Origin: Alphaproteobacteria bacterium
GTDB lineage: Bacteria; Pseudomonadota; Alphaproteobacteria; Caulobacterales; Parvularculaceae
Direction of reading: 5' to 3'
Assembly (NCBI GenBank): GCA_030426465.1
Contig: JAUHYK010000047.1
Location: forward strand, 1 to 34,767
Length of the DNA: 34,767 bases
Position numbers and translations under genes: made by a program. The notes beneath the pieces were generated by a model. The model did not search any database. It worked only from the letters and a program-made list of their open reading frames with translations, and was not told the origin of the DNA. This document shows, piece after piece, positions 8,856 through 15,879 of the stretch (positions are counted from its first letter, which is position 1; the number at the start of each line of letters is the position of its first letter).

Positions 8856-10059
8856 GAGACCGTAAAAAAGCGCGCGCTGCGTCATTATCAGACAGGCCGA
8901 TTGCCCGGTCGTAGCTCGCGTTCGCATCCTCATTGCGACCCACTTCTTTGAGAATATGGGCGCGCACGGCCCAGAAGGGCTGATAGGTCTTGACACGGTC
9001 TTTTTCTATGCGTTCCAGCATTTCCAATCCGTCTTCAGCGCGGCCTGCGCTGGCGAGGGCGGCGGCGTAACCAATCTCCGCGCCCGTTGACGGCGCAATG
9101 CGGACGAGATTTTCATAAAGCAACATAATATCGCTCTGGACGTCGCGCCCGGTTAGCCTTGATGCCGCGTGCGCCGACTGAATGGCGGCTTCCAGCTGGA
9201 ACCGTCCCATGGATTTCAGACGCCATGCGGTCGCCAACGCCTCTTCACCGGCAGTAATCATCCGCCGGTCCCATTGAGTTGTATCCTGCGACGATAACGG
9301 GACATAAGCGCCGCCGGAATGGCGCGCCTCACGCCGCGCCTCCGCATGCAGCATCAGGGAAAGAAGGCCCCATGCTTCCGCCTGGTCTGGCGCAAGCGAC
9401 GTTGCGAGTTGCGCCAGAAAAATGGCTTCCTGCGTCAGGTCTCCTGTTTGTCCGGAGCCGTCGACTTCGTTCCAGCCTGCGCCGAAGGCGGCGTAAATAG
9501 CATCAAGCACCGCGGACATGCGTTCCGGCACTTGTTCCAGCGGCGGTTCGATAAAGGGAAGCCCGGCGCTTTTGATCTTGCGTTTGGCGCGCACTAGACG
9601 CGCGCCCACAGCTTTGGGCGATGTCAAAAACGCAGAAGCGATTTTGGCGGCGTCGAGACCGAGCACGGTCTGCAACATCAAGGGCGTGCGCACATTGGGC
9701 TCAATGGCGGGATGGGCGCAGATGAACATCAGCTTCAGACGTTCGTCAGGAAAAGTAGATTGCGTCTGTGCTTTCGCCTCTGCTTCCTCAGCAGCGAGCG
9801 CCAACGCAGGTTCAGCCTCGAACCGCGTTTTCGCCTTGCGACCCTGATCAATCAGTTTGCGCCGCGCTGCGGTAATAATCCACGCTTCGGGAGAGGTGGG
9901 CGCGCCGGTTTTCGGCCAGTGCTCCAGCGCAGCGCGAAACGCGTCCGCAAGGGCGTCTTCCGCCGCAGCCACATCGCCTGTCCGCGCGCAGAGCCAGGCG
10001 AGCAGGCGACCATATGATACGCGGGCGGTTTCTTCGGCAATCGCCCGCGCGTCCTTCAT
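8836..10059 (-). CDS. ECF42-type RNA polymerase sigma factor with C-terminal TPR-like extension
   Basis: 407 residues, far longer than a minimal ECF sigma factor. The N-terminal part (about 1-165) is sigma region 2 and region 4. It shows ARTGDVAAAEDALADAFRAAL, PEAWIITAARRKLIDQGRK, FICAHPAIEP and a region-4 helix-turn-helix (LGLDAAKIASAFLTSPKAVGARLVRAKRKI). Residues about 180-400 are an alpha-helical extension (SLAPDQAEAWGLLSLMLHAEARREARH and a TPR-like end), as in the ECF42 group. That group is known to sit next to DGPF/YCII proteins, and two of them lie immediately upstream (gap of three bases). The family motif usually written as YLIFNEGY is divergent here (IYAAFGAGW). No anti-sigma factor gene is present; in this group the C-terminal extension is thought to control activity. 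Confidence 0.92.
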   Translation of the reverse strand: MKDARAIAEETARVSYGRLLAWLCARTGDVAAAEDALADAFRAALEHWPKTGAPTSPEAWIITAARRKLIDQGRKAKTRFEAEPALALAAEEAEAKAQTQSTFPDERLKLMFICAHPAIEPNVRTPLMLQTVLGLDAAKIASAFLTSPKAVGARLVRAKRKIKSAGLPFIEPPLEQVPERMSAVLDAIYAAFGAGWNEVDGSGQTGDLTQEAIFLAQLATSLAPDQAEAWGLLSLMLHAEARREARHSGGAYVPLSSQDTTQWDRRMITAGEEALATAWRLKSMGRFQLEAAIQSAHAASRLTGRDVQSDIMLLYENLVRIAPSTGAEIGYAAALASAGRAEDGLEMLERIEKDRVKTYQPFWAVRAHILKEVGRNEDANASYDRAIGLSDNDAARAFLRSQKTAPV

Positions 10060-10062
10060 GCT

Positions 10063-10404
10063 TTAACCGCCCACATTCCAGACAGGGCGCACTTCCACAT
10101 AGCCGAAGCTGGCGCAAGGACAGCGCGCCGCCCAGTCGAGCGCAGCGTCGAGATCAGGCGCCTCGATCAAATAATATCCGCCCAACGTTTCCTTGCCGTC
10201 AGCGAAAGGGCCGTCCTCAACCCGGCCCTGGCGCGCCCGCTTGCCTTCTTTCGAGTGCTCAAGCGGATTGCCTTCTACATAAGCGCCGGCTTGGCGCAGG
10301 GCGTCCGTATAGGCGAAATAGGAGCCGAGAATGCCATCGCGTTTCTCGTCCTCCATGGCGGTCCATTCGTCTTCATTGTCGTAAAGCATCAACAGATAGT
10401 TCAT
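10063..10404 (-). CDS. YCII-related DGPF-domain protein (second copy)
   Basis: 113 residues with the YCII/DGPF fold: MNYLLMLYDNEDEWTAM at the start, the name-giving VEDGPFADGKETLGGYYLIEAPD in the middle and the amphipathic helix AALDWAARCP near the end. The biochemical function of the family is not established; it is a ferredoxin-like dimer related to YciI. It lies between the other DGPF gene (gap of nine bases) and the ECF42 sigma gene (gap of three), so all three should share one mRNA. GGAG lies six bases before the ATG. The two copies are paralogues: both keep VEDGPF, the Gly-Gly pair and the hydrophobic helix, but differ in their N-terminal halves. Confidence 0.93.
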   Translation of the reverse strand: MNYLLMLYDNEDEWTAMEDEKRDGILGSYFAYTDALRQAGAYVEGNPLEHSKEGKRARQGRVEDGPFADGKETLGGYYLIEAPDLDAALDWAARCPCASFGYVEVRPVWNVGG

Positions 10405-10413
10405 GGCGCGCTC

Positions 10414-10776
10414 CTATTCGTCCTGGCCGTAATCAGGGATCGCACGAACATCGACAAAACCGGTCTTTGCGGACGGGCACTTCGACGCCCATTCCACCGC
10501 CTTCGCCATATCGGGCGCGTCGATAACGAAAAACCCGCCGAGTTGTTCCTTGGTGTCCGGAAACGGACCGTCTTCGACTTTCCTGACGCCGTTCCGCACC
10601 GAAACGACCGTCGCCGTCGAGGGCTGTTCCAGCGCGGCGCCCTTGAGCATGACGCCCGCCTCTTTCATGGCGCCGCTATAGGCGTACCATTCACCCATAT
10701 ATGTTGCGGATTTTTCCTGGTCGTCGCGCTGTGCAAAATCGCCCGGCGATTCATGGGCTAGTATCATGACCTTCAT
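10414..10776 (-). CDS. YCII-related DGPF-domain protein (first copy)
   Basis: 120 residues, start MKVMILAHESPGDFAQRDD, then MGEWYAYSGAMKEAGVMLKGAALEQ, the family hallmark KVEDGPFPDTKEQLGGFFVIDAPD and the helix KAVEWASKCP. It is the first gene of the DGPF-DGPF-ECF42 operon. The ATG at 10776 has a textbook AGGAG six bases upstream; the TTG at 10782 in the same frame overlaps that spacing and is rejected. It is preceded by a candidate ECF promoter (TGTCGA, N17, CGTC), which makes it the probable target of the sigma factor encoded two genes downstream. The molecular function of the family is not known. Confidence 0.93.
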   Translation of the reverse strand: MKVMILAHESPGDFAQRDDQEKSATYMGEWYAYSGAMKEAGVMLKGAALEQPSTATVVSVRNGVRKVEDGPFPDTKEQLGGFFVIDAPDMAKAVEWASKCPSAKTGFVDVRAIPDYGQDE

Positions 10777-10825
10777 GATCAACTCCTGAATGTTGCGCGC
10801 CCCATGGCGCCGCAGATATTCACAA

Positions 10826-10852
10826 GACGCGCCGCAACCCTTTATTTCGACA
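10826..10852 (-). promoter_or_regulatory. Candidate ECF42-dependent promoter of the DGPF/sigma operon
   Basis: On the minus strand TGTCGA (10852-10847) is followed after 17 bases by CGTC (10829-10826). This resembles the TGTCGA / CG(A/T)C type motifs reported upstream of ECF42-linked DGPF genes (from memory). The predicted transcript would start near 10818 and carry a leader of about 40 bases to the AGGAG site. The -35 element lies only five bases beyond the stop of the upstream dioxygenase gene, so the operon has its own promoter rather than depending on read-through. Autoregulation is inferred. Confidence 0.6.
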
Positions 10853-10857
10853 CAGAG

Positions 10858-11520
10858 CTACTCTCCAAACCGACGCAGGAGATTGTTACGAATATTCATC
10901 AACCGGTTATAGACGGAAAGCGGCGCTCCCGTCTTTTTGAGATCGGCGAGCGCGACTTCCAGTTCGAATAAAAGCGCCCGGTCTTCCGCAGCGCGAATGC
11001 GGCTTTTAACCCATCCGATACAGGCGAGGCGGGCGCCGGCCGTGACGGCTTCCACCCGGTGAAGCGAGCGCGATGGATATAAAACAACGCTGCCTTTAGG
11101 ACCGCGAATGATGTCCTCATGGCCGGCATTATCGATCACGAGCGCGCCTCCTTCGTACTCTTCCGGTCCGCTCAGAAAGAGCGTGAACGAAAGATCGGTG
11201 CGCTGCCCGTTAATGTAAGGGGCGTCCACATGCTCGCCATAGGACATTCCCTCGCCATAGCGGTTGATGGTCACCCGCACGAAAGCGGCGGGCTGGGCCG
11301 CCGCCGTGAATACGGGGTGGGCGCTAAGCGCCGCCTCAATCTTCGATAACGCGCCTTTGATCGCGGGGGCGCCTGAATCCGCCTGCTGGTTCTCCTTGAC
11401 CGCACGGGCCTCGCCCTTGGCGGTTCCCTTGCCGTCCCGCCAGAGCGCTGGGCTCGCCGACGCCTCGGCTATGGCGTCGCATTCTTCGGCAGTCAGAACC
11501 TGATCTATTTGCAACAGCAT
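10858..11520 (-). CDS. PKHD-type Fe(II)/2-oxoglutarate dioxygenase, PiuC/YbiX family
   Basis: 220 residues, the usual PiuC length. A double-stranded beta-helix core is visible with metal ligands His97 and Asp99 (YGEHVDAPYI) and His154 (PSRSLHRVEAV). Arg164 (AGARLACIGW) is the expected 2-oxoglutarate carboxylate ligand. The N-terminus MLLQIDQVLTAEECDAI and the C-terminal helical end RLMNIRNNLLRRFGE match the family. PiuC genes are generally iron-repressed and often sit near TonB receptors. The biological substrate is not established. The ATG at 11520 with TGGAG five bases upstream is chosen over a GTG 51 bases further upstream. Divergent from the His-rich lipoprotein across a 77-base region that holds a Fur-like box. 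Confidence 0.92.
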   Translation of the reverse strand: MLLQIDQVLTAEECDAIAEASASPALWRDGKGTAKGEARAVKENQQADSGAPAIKGALSKIEAALSAHPVFTAAAQPAAFVRVTINRYGEGMSYGEHVDAPYINGQRTDLSFTLFLSGPEEYEGGALVIDNAGHEDIIRGPKGSVVLYPSRSLHRVEAVTAGARLACIGWVKSRIRAAEDRALLFELEVALADLKKTGAPLSVYNRLMNIRNNLLRRFGE

Positions 11521-11532
11521 TGCGGCTCCAGT

Positions 11533-11547
11533 TAAGAATCGTTTGCA
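11533..11547. promoter_or_regulatory. Candidate Fur-type box between dioxygenase and lipoprotein genes
   Basis: The minus strand reads TGCAAACGATTCTTA, an imperfect match (9 of 14 informative positions by my count) to the 7-1-7 Fur consensus TGATAATNATTATCA. It is closer to the TGCAAATGATTCTCA form common at iron-uptake genes. It overlaps the -35 of the rightward lipoprotein promoter (TTGCAT at 11543) and lies 13 to 27 bases upstream of the leftward dioxygenase start. A Fur or Fur-like repressor could therefore control both. The match is visual; no score was computed. Confidence 0.4.
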
Positions 11548-11570
11548 TCTACAGTGGAGTGCCCTATACA
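11543..11570 (+). promoter_or_regulatory. Candidate sigma-70 promoter of the Gly/Glu-rich lipoprotein gene
   Basis: TTGCAT (11543-11548), 16-base spacer, TATACA (11565-11570). The predicted start near 11577 gives a leader of about 21 bases containing the GGGAGG ribosome site at 11586. The Fur-like box covers the -35 element, which would be a natural place for repression. Moderate confidence because both hexamers deviate by two positions from the consensus. Confidence 0.45.
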
Positions 11571-11597
11571 TGCCTGCAAGACCTTGGGAGGCGCAAT

Positions 11598-12416
11598 ATG
11601 ACGCGACGCATGAAACTCATGACCGGCTTATCAACTCTGGCGGCGGTAAGCGCATTGGCGCTGACCGGCTGCGGCGGCGAGGGAGAAGGCGAGGGCGGCG
11701 AAGGTGAAATCGACCTTTCGAGCACGATGTCGGGGGAGTCTGAAGGCGAGGGAGCGGGCGCCGAAGGCGAAAGCGAGAGCGCTGCGGCATCCAGCGGCGA
11801 CCCCGCGACAGACGATGTCACCTATCTGAAACTGCTTGGGCTGGTCCGCGGGCATCTCATCGCTTTTTATGAACTCTACCAAAGCGGCTCCCAGGATATG
11901 GCTAGAATGCATGTGAAGCACCCAGAGAGTGAACTTTATACGGGGATTGCTCCTGCGTTCGGTCCACGCGGGCAAACCGGATTTGCTGACGAGTTGACGG
12001 CGCTGGTTGCGGCTGCGGCGGCGGGAGGCGATGTTGATGCCGAATATAGCGACGCCGTCGAAGCCCTTAACGCTCATACGCCGGCCGCGCGGCCTGCTGT
12101 GGTTTTGCTTGCAGTTTCAGAGATTATCCGCGTCGCCGCAGATGAATTCGACATTGGCGTAGAAGATGACGGATCGATCAGCAACGCCCATGAATACCAG
12201 GACGCCTATGGCTTTCTCGTGGCCTCGCGCGACATGGTCGCCGGGATCGACACGACAGACGTCAACGCTACTGACGCTATCAGCCTGGCTCATGAGCAGA
12301 TCGAACTAGCGCTTGCGTCTTTTGACGGTCTGACCGCTGGTACGACAGAAGGTGCTCCGTCGACACTCTATGGAGCTGCGGCCCGCATTGAGCTTGCCGC
12401 GCGGGGTCTCCTGTAA
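11598..12416 (+). CDS. Lipoprotein with Gly/Glu-rich linker and His-containing helical domain, function unknown
   Basis: 272 residues. Signal peptide with lipobox (LALTGC) predicts a lipid-anchored periplasmic protein. A 45-residue linker rich in Gly, Glu and Ser follows (GEGEGEGGEGEID). Then comes an alpha-helical domain that I recognise only as a recurrent hypothetical family: LLGLVRGHLIAFYELYQSG, MHVKHPESELYTGIAPAF, NAHEYQDAYGFLVASRDMV. The spaced histidines and acidic residues (RGHL, MHVKHPESE) look suited to metal binding, but this is inference. GGGAGG six bases before the ATG decides the start at 11598. The divergent PiuC-type dioxygenase and the Fur-like box suggest an iron-related role, perhaps periplasmic iron handling. 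No transporter gene is adjacent. Confidence 0.85.
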   Translation: MTRRMKLMTGLSTLAAVSALALTGCGGEGEGEGGEGEIDLSSTMSGESEGEGAGAEGESESAAASSGDPATDDVTYLKLLGLVRGHLIAFYELYQSGSQDMARMHVKHPESELYTGIAPAFGPRGQTGFADELTALVAAAAAGGDVDAEYSDAVEALNAHTPAARPAVVLLAVSEIIRVAADEFDIGVEDDGSISNAHEYQDAYGFLVASRDMVAGIDTTDVNATDAISLAHEQIELALASFDGLTAGTTEGAPSTLYGAAARIELAARGLL

Positions 12417-12438
12417 CGAAACGAACGCCATCAAGTGA

Positions 12439-12467
12439 TGGACAACGGAGGACAAATGTTCTATATT
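12439..12467 (+). promoter_or_regulatory. Sigma-70 promoter of the Y-family polymerase
   Basis: TGGACA (12439-12444), 17-base spacer, TATATT (12462-12467): five of six matches in each hexamer and ideal spacing. The predicted start is 12474 or 12475, the A of the polymerase ATG, so the mRNA is probably leaderless. The LexA box covers the -10 element. Confidence 0.65.
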
Positions 12468-12472
12468 TGTTC
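12458..12472. promoter_or_regulatory. LexA (SOS) box, GTTC-N7-GTTC
   Basis: Exact match to the alphaproteobacterial LexA operator: GTTC (12458-12461), seven bases, GTTC (12469-12472). It ends two bases before the ATG of the Y-family polymerase and embeds the -10 TATATT, so LexA binding would block RNA polymerase. This places the polymerase in the SOS regulon. Confidence 0.85.
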
Positions 12473-12474
12473 TC

Positions 12475-13866
12475 ATGCGTTCAGAACGGGAAAAACCTGA
12501 GATTCCTGACGCGGACCCCCCGGCGGCCTCACTTGTGGCCCCGGCGACGGACCGGCCGCTTTCCTGCCTGTTCATCGATTTCAACGCCTATTTCGCCGGC
12601 GTCGAGCAGCACGACCATCCCGAACTGATGGGCAAGCCGGTGATCGTGACCCCGCTCGCCTCGGAGCACACGGGCGCCATCGCTGCCAGTTACGAAGCAC
12701 GGCCCTTCGGAATTAAAAGGGGAACCAAAGTCGCCGACGCGCGCAAGCTGTGCCCGGGGATAGCGGTCATGCCCGCGCGTCATGATCGCTATGTGGTCGT
12801 GCACAAACAGCTCATGACGGAGATTGAGCGGCATATTCCGCTAGAAAAAGTTTATTCGATTGATGAAGCGGCGTTTCGGCTGTCGCGATCGGAGCAGGAC
12901 CCTGCGCGGGCAATGGACACCGCGCGCCGCATCAAGGAGGGGATCACCAGGAATGTCGGGCCCGCCTTGCGGTCTTCTATCGGCATCGCGCCGACGCGGC
13001 TGCTCGCCAAACTCGCAGCGGAACGGGTGAAGCCCGATGGCTTGACGGTGCTGCGCCAGGAGGATCTTCCACATGCGCTGGAGGATATTCCGCTCACGGA
13101 TATTCCTGGTATCGGCGCCGGCGTTGCGGCGCGTCTTGCCCGCGCCGATGTTAACAACTTCATGGCGCTTTGGCGCCTGCAGCCAAAACAGGCGCGGGCG
13201 ATCTGGGGCTCTGTCATGGGCGAACGCTTCTGGCATGGGCTGCACGGATTTGAAACCGTGGAAGAACCCACGAAGAAGTCCATGATCGGACATAGCCGGG
13301 TGCTGACCCGCGAGCATGAAGCACCGGAAAAAGCCCGCATTGTCGCGCGGGCGCTGCTGCTCAAAGCCGCGAGCCGTCTTCGCCATTACGAGATGCACGC
13401 CTCATCAGTCAGTCTCTCAGTGCGCATTCGCCCGGAAGGAGGGTGGCAATCGGCGCGCCGGTTCAAGCATTCGCAGGATAGCTTTTTGTTTCTGAAGCTA
13501 CTTGATGAAATGTGGGCGGAATTATGCGCAAACCAGCGCCGAAAGGGACCCTTACCGCGCCTCGGCGGCGTCACGGTCTATCTCCATGGCCTGGCGAAAT
13601 GCGGAGAAACGGCGCTTGAACAGCTTGAGTTGTTCGCGGAACCCGAAAGGGTTGAAAAGGACGCGCGACGAGCCGGTCTGTGGAAAGCGATTGACGATAT
13701 CAACGCCGATCTCGACGCAAAGTTTCAGCGTCTCGGAACGCCGACTGCGAAAGGCGAGCATAAACGGCATATCTCGCTCGCCAGCCAGTCAGGCCTCGCC
13801 CTCAACTATCTCGGCGTTAAAATCGCCTTCTCCCGCGTGCCGGAAGAGGCCGAATTTCTCTATTAA
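12475..13866 (+). CDS. SOS-controlled Y-family DNA polymerase (DinB/ImpB-like)
   Basis: 463 residues. A translesion polymerase: palm and finger motifs FIDFNAYFAGVEQ (Asp35) and VYSIDEAAF (Asp130, Glu131) supply the metal-binding carboxylates. Helix-hairpin-helix TDIPGIGAGVAARL sits near 208-221, and a little-finger domain runs from about 265. QLELF at 383-387 fits the beta-clamp binding consensus. It belongs to the alphaproteobacterial branch often annotated as ImpB/MucB-like and not to classical Pol IV; compare the steric segment ASYEARPFGIKRGT. Upstream is a perfect LexA box. No Shine-Dalgarno fits the ATG at 12475. Either the mRNA is leaderless, or a GTG at 12535 is used. No imuA or dnaE2 gene is adjacent, so this is not an imu cassette. 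Confidence 0.92.
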   Translation: MRSEREKPEIPDADPPAASLVAPATDRPLSCLFIDFNAYFAGVEQHDHPELMGKPVIVTPLASEHTGAIAASYEARPFGIKRGTKVADARKLCPGIAVMPARHDRYVVVHKQLMTEIERHIPLEKVYSIDEAAFRLSRSEQDPARAMDTARRIKEGITRNVGPALRSSIGIAPTRLLAKLAAERVKPDGLTVLRQEDLPHALEDIPLTDIPGIGAGVAARLARADVNNFMALWRLQPKQARAIWGSVMGERFWHGLHGFETVEEPTKKSMIGHSRVLTREHEAPEKARIVARALLLKAASRLRHYEMHASSVSLSVRIRPEGGWQSARRFKHSQDSFLFLKLLDEMWAELCANQRRKGPLPRLGGVTVYLHGLAKCGETALEQLELFAEPERVEKDARRAGLWKAIDDINADLDAKFQRLGTPTAKGEHKRHISLASQSGLALNYLGVKIAFSRVPEEAEFLY

Positions 13867-13878
13867 GCCGTCGTCGCG

Positions 13879-14790
13879 TCAGACTTCGGAGCCCGCCATG
13901 ATCGGCTCTGCGATATTTTTCGCGCGCACGGCAAGATGGGACGTCATGAAATGGATGGCCGACAATAGTTCTGAAGCCTGGTCGGCTGAACCATAGGTCG
14001 CGCGCAGTTTCACATGCCAGCCATGGGTTTTCACAAGCCAAAGCGAAGTGCGGTAAGCTGTTCCGTTGACGCTGCCGATTTCAAAACCGCCGGCGAGAGG
14101 CTCTTCAATCCCCTCAAGGATTTCTCCGATCGCCGGATCGACGTCGCTCGCAGTGATTTCCACGACAGGCAAAGTCACCTGAGACTCTACAGGGTAGTTC
14201 TGAAGGATAGTCTGCGCCGCGGCGACAGCGTGGGCCTCCAGCGCCACCTCGGGCCAGTAACTTGCATAGGCGGTGATCCCGTCGCCATTATCAGGCGCGC
14301 TATAATGACAGGCGATGTCACGCCGGGTGTCTGAAAATTCAATCACACGCTCCAGTTCAAAAGCGCGGCCTTCTTCCCCGAGCGAAATGCCGGAAGGACA
14401 CAAGAGTCCGCTTTCAACGTGACGCAGGCGGTCGCCTTCGATCGCCCAACCATCCTGCTCGAAGCTGTTTTGCGCTTGGACATAGTAAGACTGACCGCCG
14501 CCGGACAGCACCTTGTTATTCAACCGGTTGCTGTCATTCTTATCGCCAGTGACAGCCCGTTCATGAGCCAGCATGCTTTCATCGGCTGATGCAGAGAGGA
14601 CGGTAGTATTATCTTCCAGCGACGCGGACTTGATGGATAGCTTCTCGGCGATTTCAATGCGCGAGAGGCGGTCAAACGCATAATAATCATATGGATTGAC
14701 GACATCGGAGCGTTGGGCCGTTTGCGGCGCGCTGGCGCAGGCTGCGCCCAGTAGACATAGGGCGAAGCTGGTGAATTTATACTGATACAT
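13879..14790 (-). CDS. Lipoprotein of unknown function
   Basis: 303 residues. The signal peptide ends in a lipobox (LLGAAC), so it is probably a lipid-anchored envelope protein. I recognise no domain. The mature part begins with a low-complexity stretch rich in Ser, Asn and Ala, then a region with two cysteines (GLLCPSGISL, IACHYSAP) that could form a disulfide. The C-terminal half is mixed alpha/beta (QVTLPVVEITASDVDPAIGEILEGI, WLVKTHGWHVKLRATYGS) and ends with a helix. AGGAA lies seven bases before the ATG. It is 39 bases downstream of the SDH protease gene in the same direction, so they are probably one operon; whether the protease acts on it is not known. Converges on the polymerase gene. 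Confidence 0.8.
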   Translation of the reverse strand: MYQYKFTSFALCLLGAACASAPQTAQRSDVVNPYDYYAFDRLSRIEIAEKLSIKSASLEDNTTVLSASADESMLAHERAVTGDKNDSNRLNNKVLSGGGQSYYVQAQNSFEQDGWAIEGDRLRHVESGLLCPSGISLGEEGRAFELERVIEFSDTRRDIACHYSAPDNGDGITAYASYWPEVALEAHAVAAAQTILQNYPVESQVTLPVVEITASDVDPAIGEILEGIEEPLAGGFEIGSVNGTAYRTSLWLVKTHGWHVKLRATYGSADQASELLSAIHFMTSHLAVRAKNIAEPIMAGSEV

Positions 14791-14829
14791 CTGCGTGTTC
14801 CTATGGGATTGGATGAGGCGGGCGGGGCG

Positions 14830-15804
14830 TCAGTCTTCGCCGCGGCGCCAGAAGGGTTTGCGTTTTTCTTCATGGGCCGCAGCGCGGCCTTTCAGTTCTT
14901 TCGGATTCCACGGCCCATAGCTGAAACTGCGGGCGCCCGGTTGCGGCTGGTAGCCGGTCAGGGTGACGCGGTTGTCCGTGCTTGCATGCTCCACCGGTTC
15001 ATCTTCAAGATAACGAACGCTTTTCGTACGGCGCAGCGTGTCCGGGAAGAGGCCCATCAGCTCCATAATTTCTTTGGGCATATCGCGCGAAACATTGAGT
15101 CCAAGCTCTTTTGCTTCGCCATAGGCGATTGGGTAATCGTGGGTCCAACGGCCCGATGACAATTGCTCCGAAATGGAGATCGCCGCGTTTTCGGAAACGG
15201 TTCCTGTCAGCAATTCACGGGCGATCTTTTGAAGCTGGTTGATCGCCATGGCGCCGACATCCGCCAGCACCAGAGTGTAATCCTCCGTATTCTGAATGGG
15301 TTTTTCGCTGGCGACGCGAACGACCGACGCCGCAGGCAGTCCGCCGATCTGCGGGTCGATAGGCCCGAGCACCGCATGCTCGCTGAGGACGACCTCATCA
15401 GCGGCAAGCGCGATCAGCGTGCCGCCCGACATGGCGTAGTGGGGCACGAAAACAGTTTTTTTGCCGGGATGCGCTTTGATGGCGCGCGCAATTTGCACCG
15501 CCGGCAAAACCAGACCGCCGGGCGTGTGAAGGATGAATTCAAGCGGCTTATTGGGCGGTGTCTTGCGGATCGCCTCAAGGACGTCCTCTGCGTCATTGAG
15601 ATCGATATAACGCAGCATCGGAATGCCAAGCAGGCCCATGGGCTCCTGCCGGTGAACGATGGCGATCACCCGGCTTTTGCGCCTTTTCTGGATTTTGCTG
15701 AATTTCTTGACGAGTTCTGCGTGGCGCTGCTGATTGGCAATGTTGCGCGCGAAAATAAATAATAAAATCAATAATATCGGCAACGCGCCGAACAACGCTT
15801 CCAT
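14830..15804 (-). CDS. Membrane-anchored SDH-family (ClpP-fold) serine protease
   Basis: 324 residues. One N-terminal transmembrane segment (about 5-20), a basic stretch (KKFSKIQKRRKSR), then a ClpP/crotonase-fold domain of the serine dehydrogenase proteinase family (PF01972). ILHTPGG at 91-97 forms the oxyanion part, and PHYAMSGGTLIALAADEVVL carries the nucleophile Ser126. SEHAVLGPIDPQIGG follows as in the family. The orientation of the single helix is not decided by the sequence. SppA and NfeD-type proteases are distant relatives. ATG at 15804 with AGAGGGG nine bases upstream is preferred over a TTG at 15831. First gene of a probable two-gene operon with the lipoprotein. Confidence 0.88.
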   Translation of the reverse strand: MEALFGALPILLILLFIFARNIANQQRHAELVKKFSKIQKRRKSRVIAIVHRQEPMGLLGIPMLRYIDLNDAEDVLEAIRKTPPNKPLEFILHTPGGLVLPAVQIARAIKAHPGKKTVFVPHYAMSGGTLIALAADEVVLSEHAVLGPIDPQIGGLPAASVVRVASEKPIQNTEDYTLVLADVGAMAINQLQKIARELLTGTVSENAAISISEQLSSGRWTHDYPIAYGEAKELGLNVSRDMPKEIMELMGLFPDTLRRTKSVRYLEDEPVEHASTDNRVTLTGYQPQPGARSFSYGPWNPKELKGRAAAHEEKRKPFWRRGED

Positions 15805-15879
15805 GCCCCGAAACCCCTCTACGCACCACAAGTCGGGAGAGCTTAAGTGCTTTTTGGAGGGGAGGAAAGGCCGCGCGGT

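Noticed and set aside
8085-8996. Long minus-strand frame opposite the three-helix membrane protein
   Set aside because: Codon pattern and signal-free sequence indicate an antisense shadow; the plus-strand gene has a good ribosome site and terminator.
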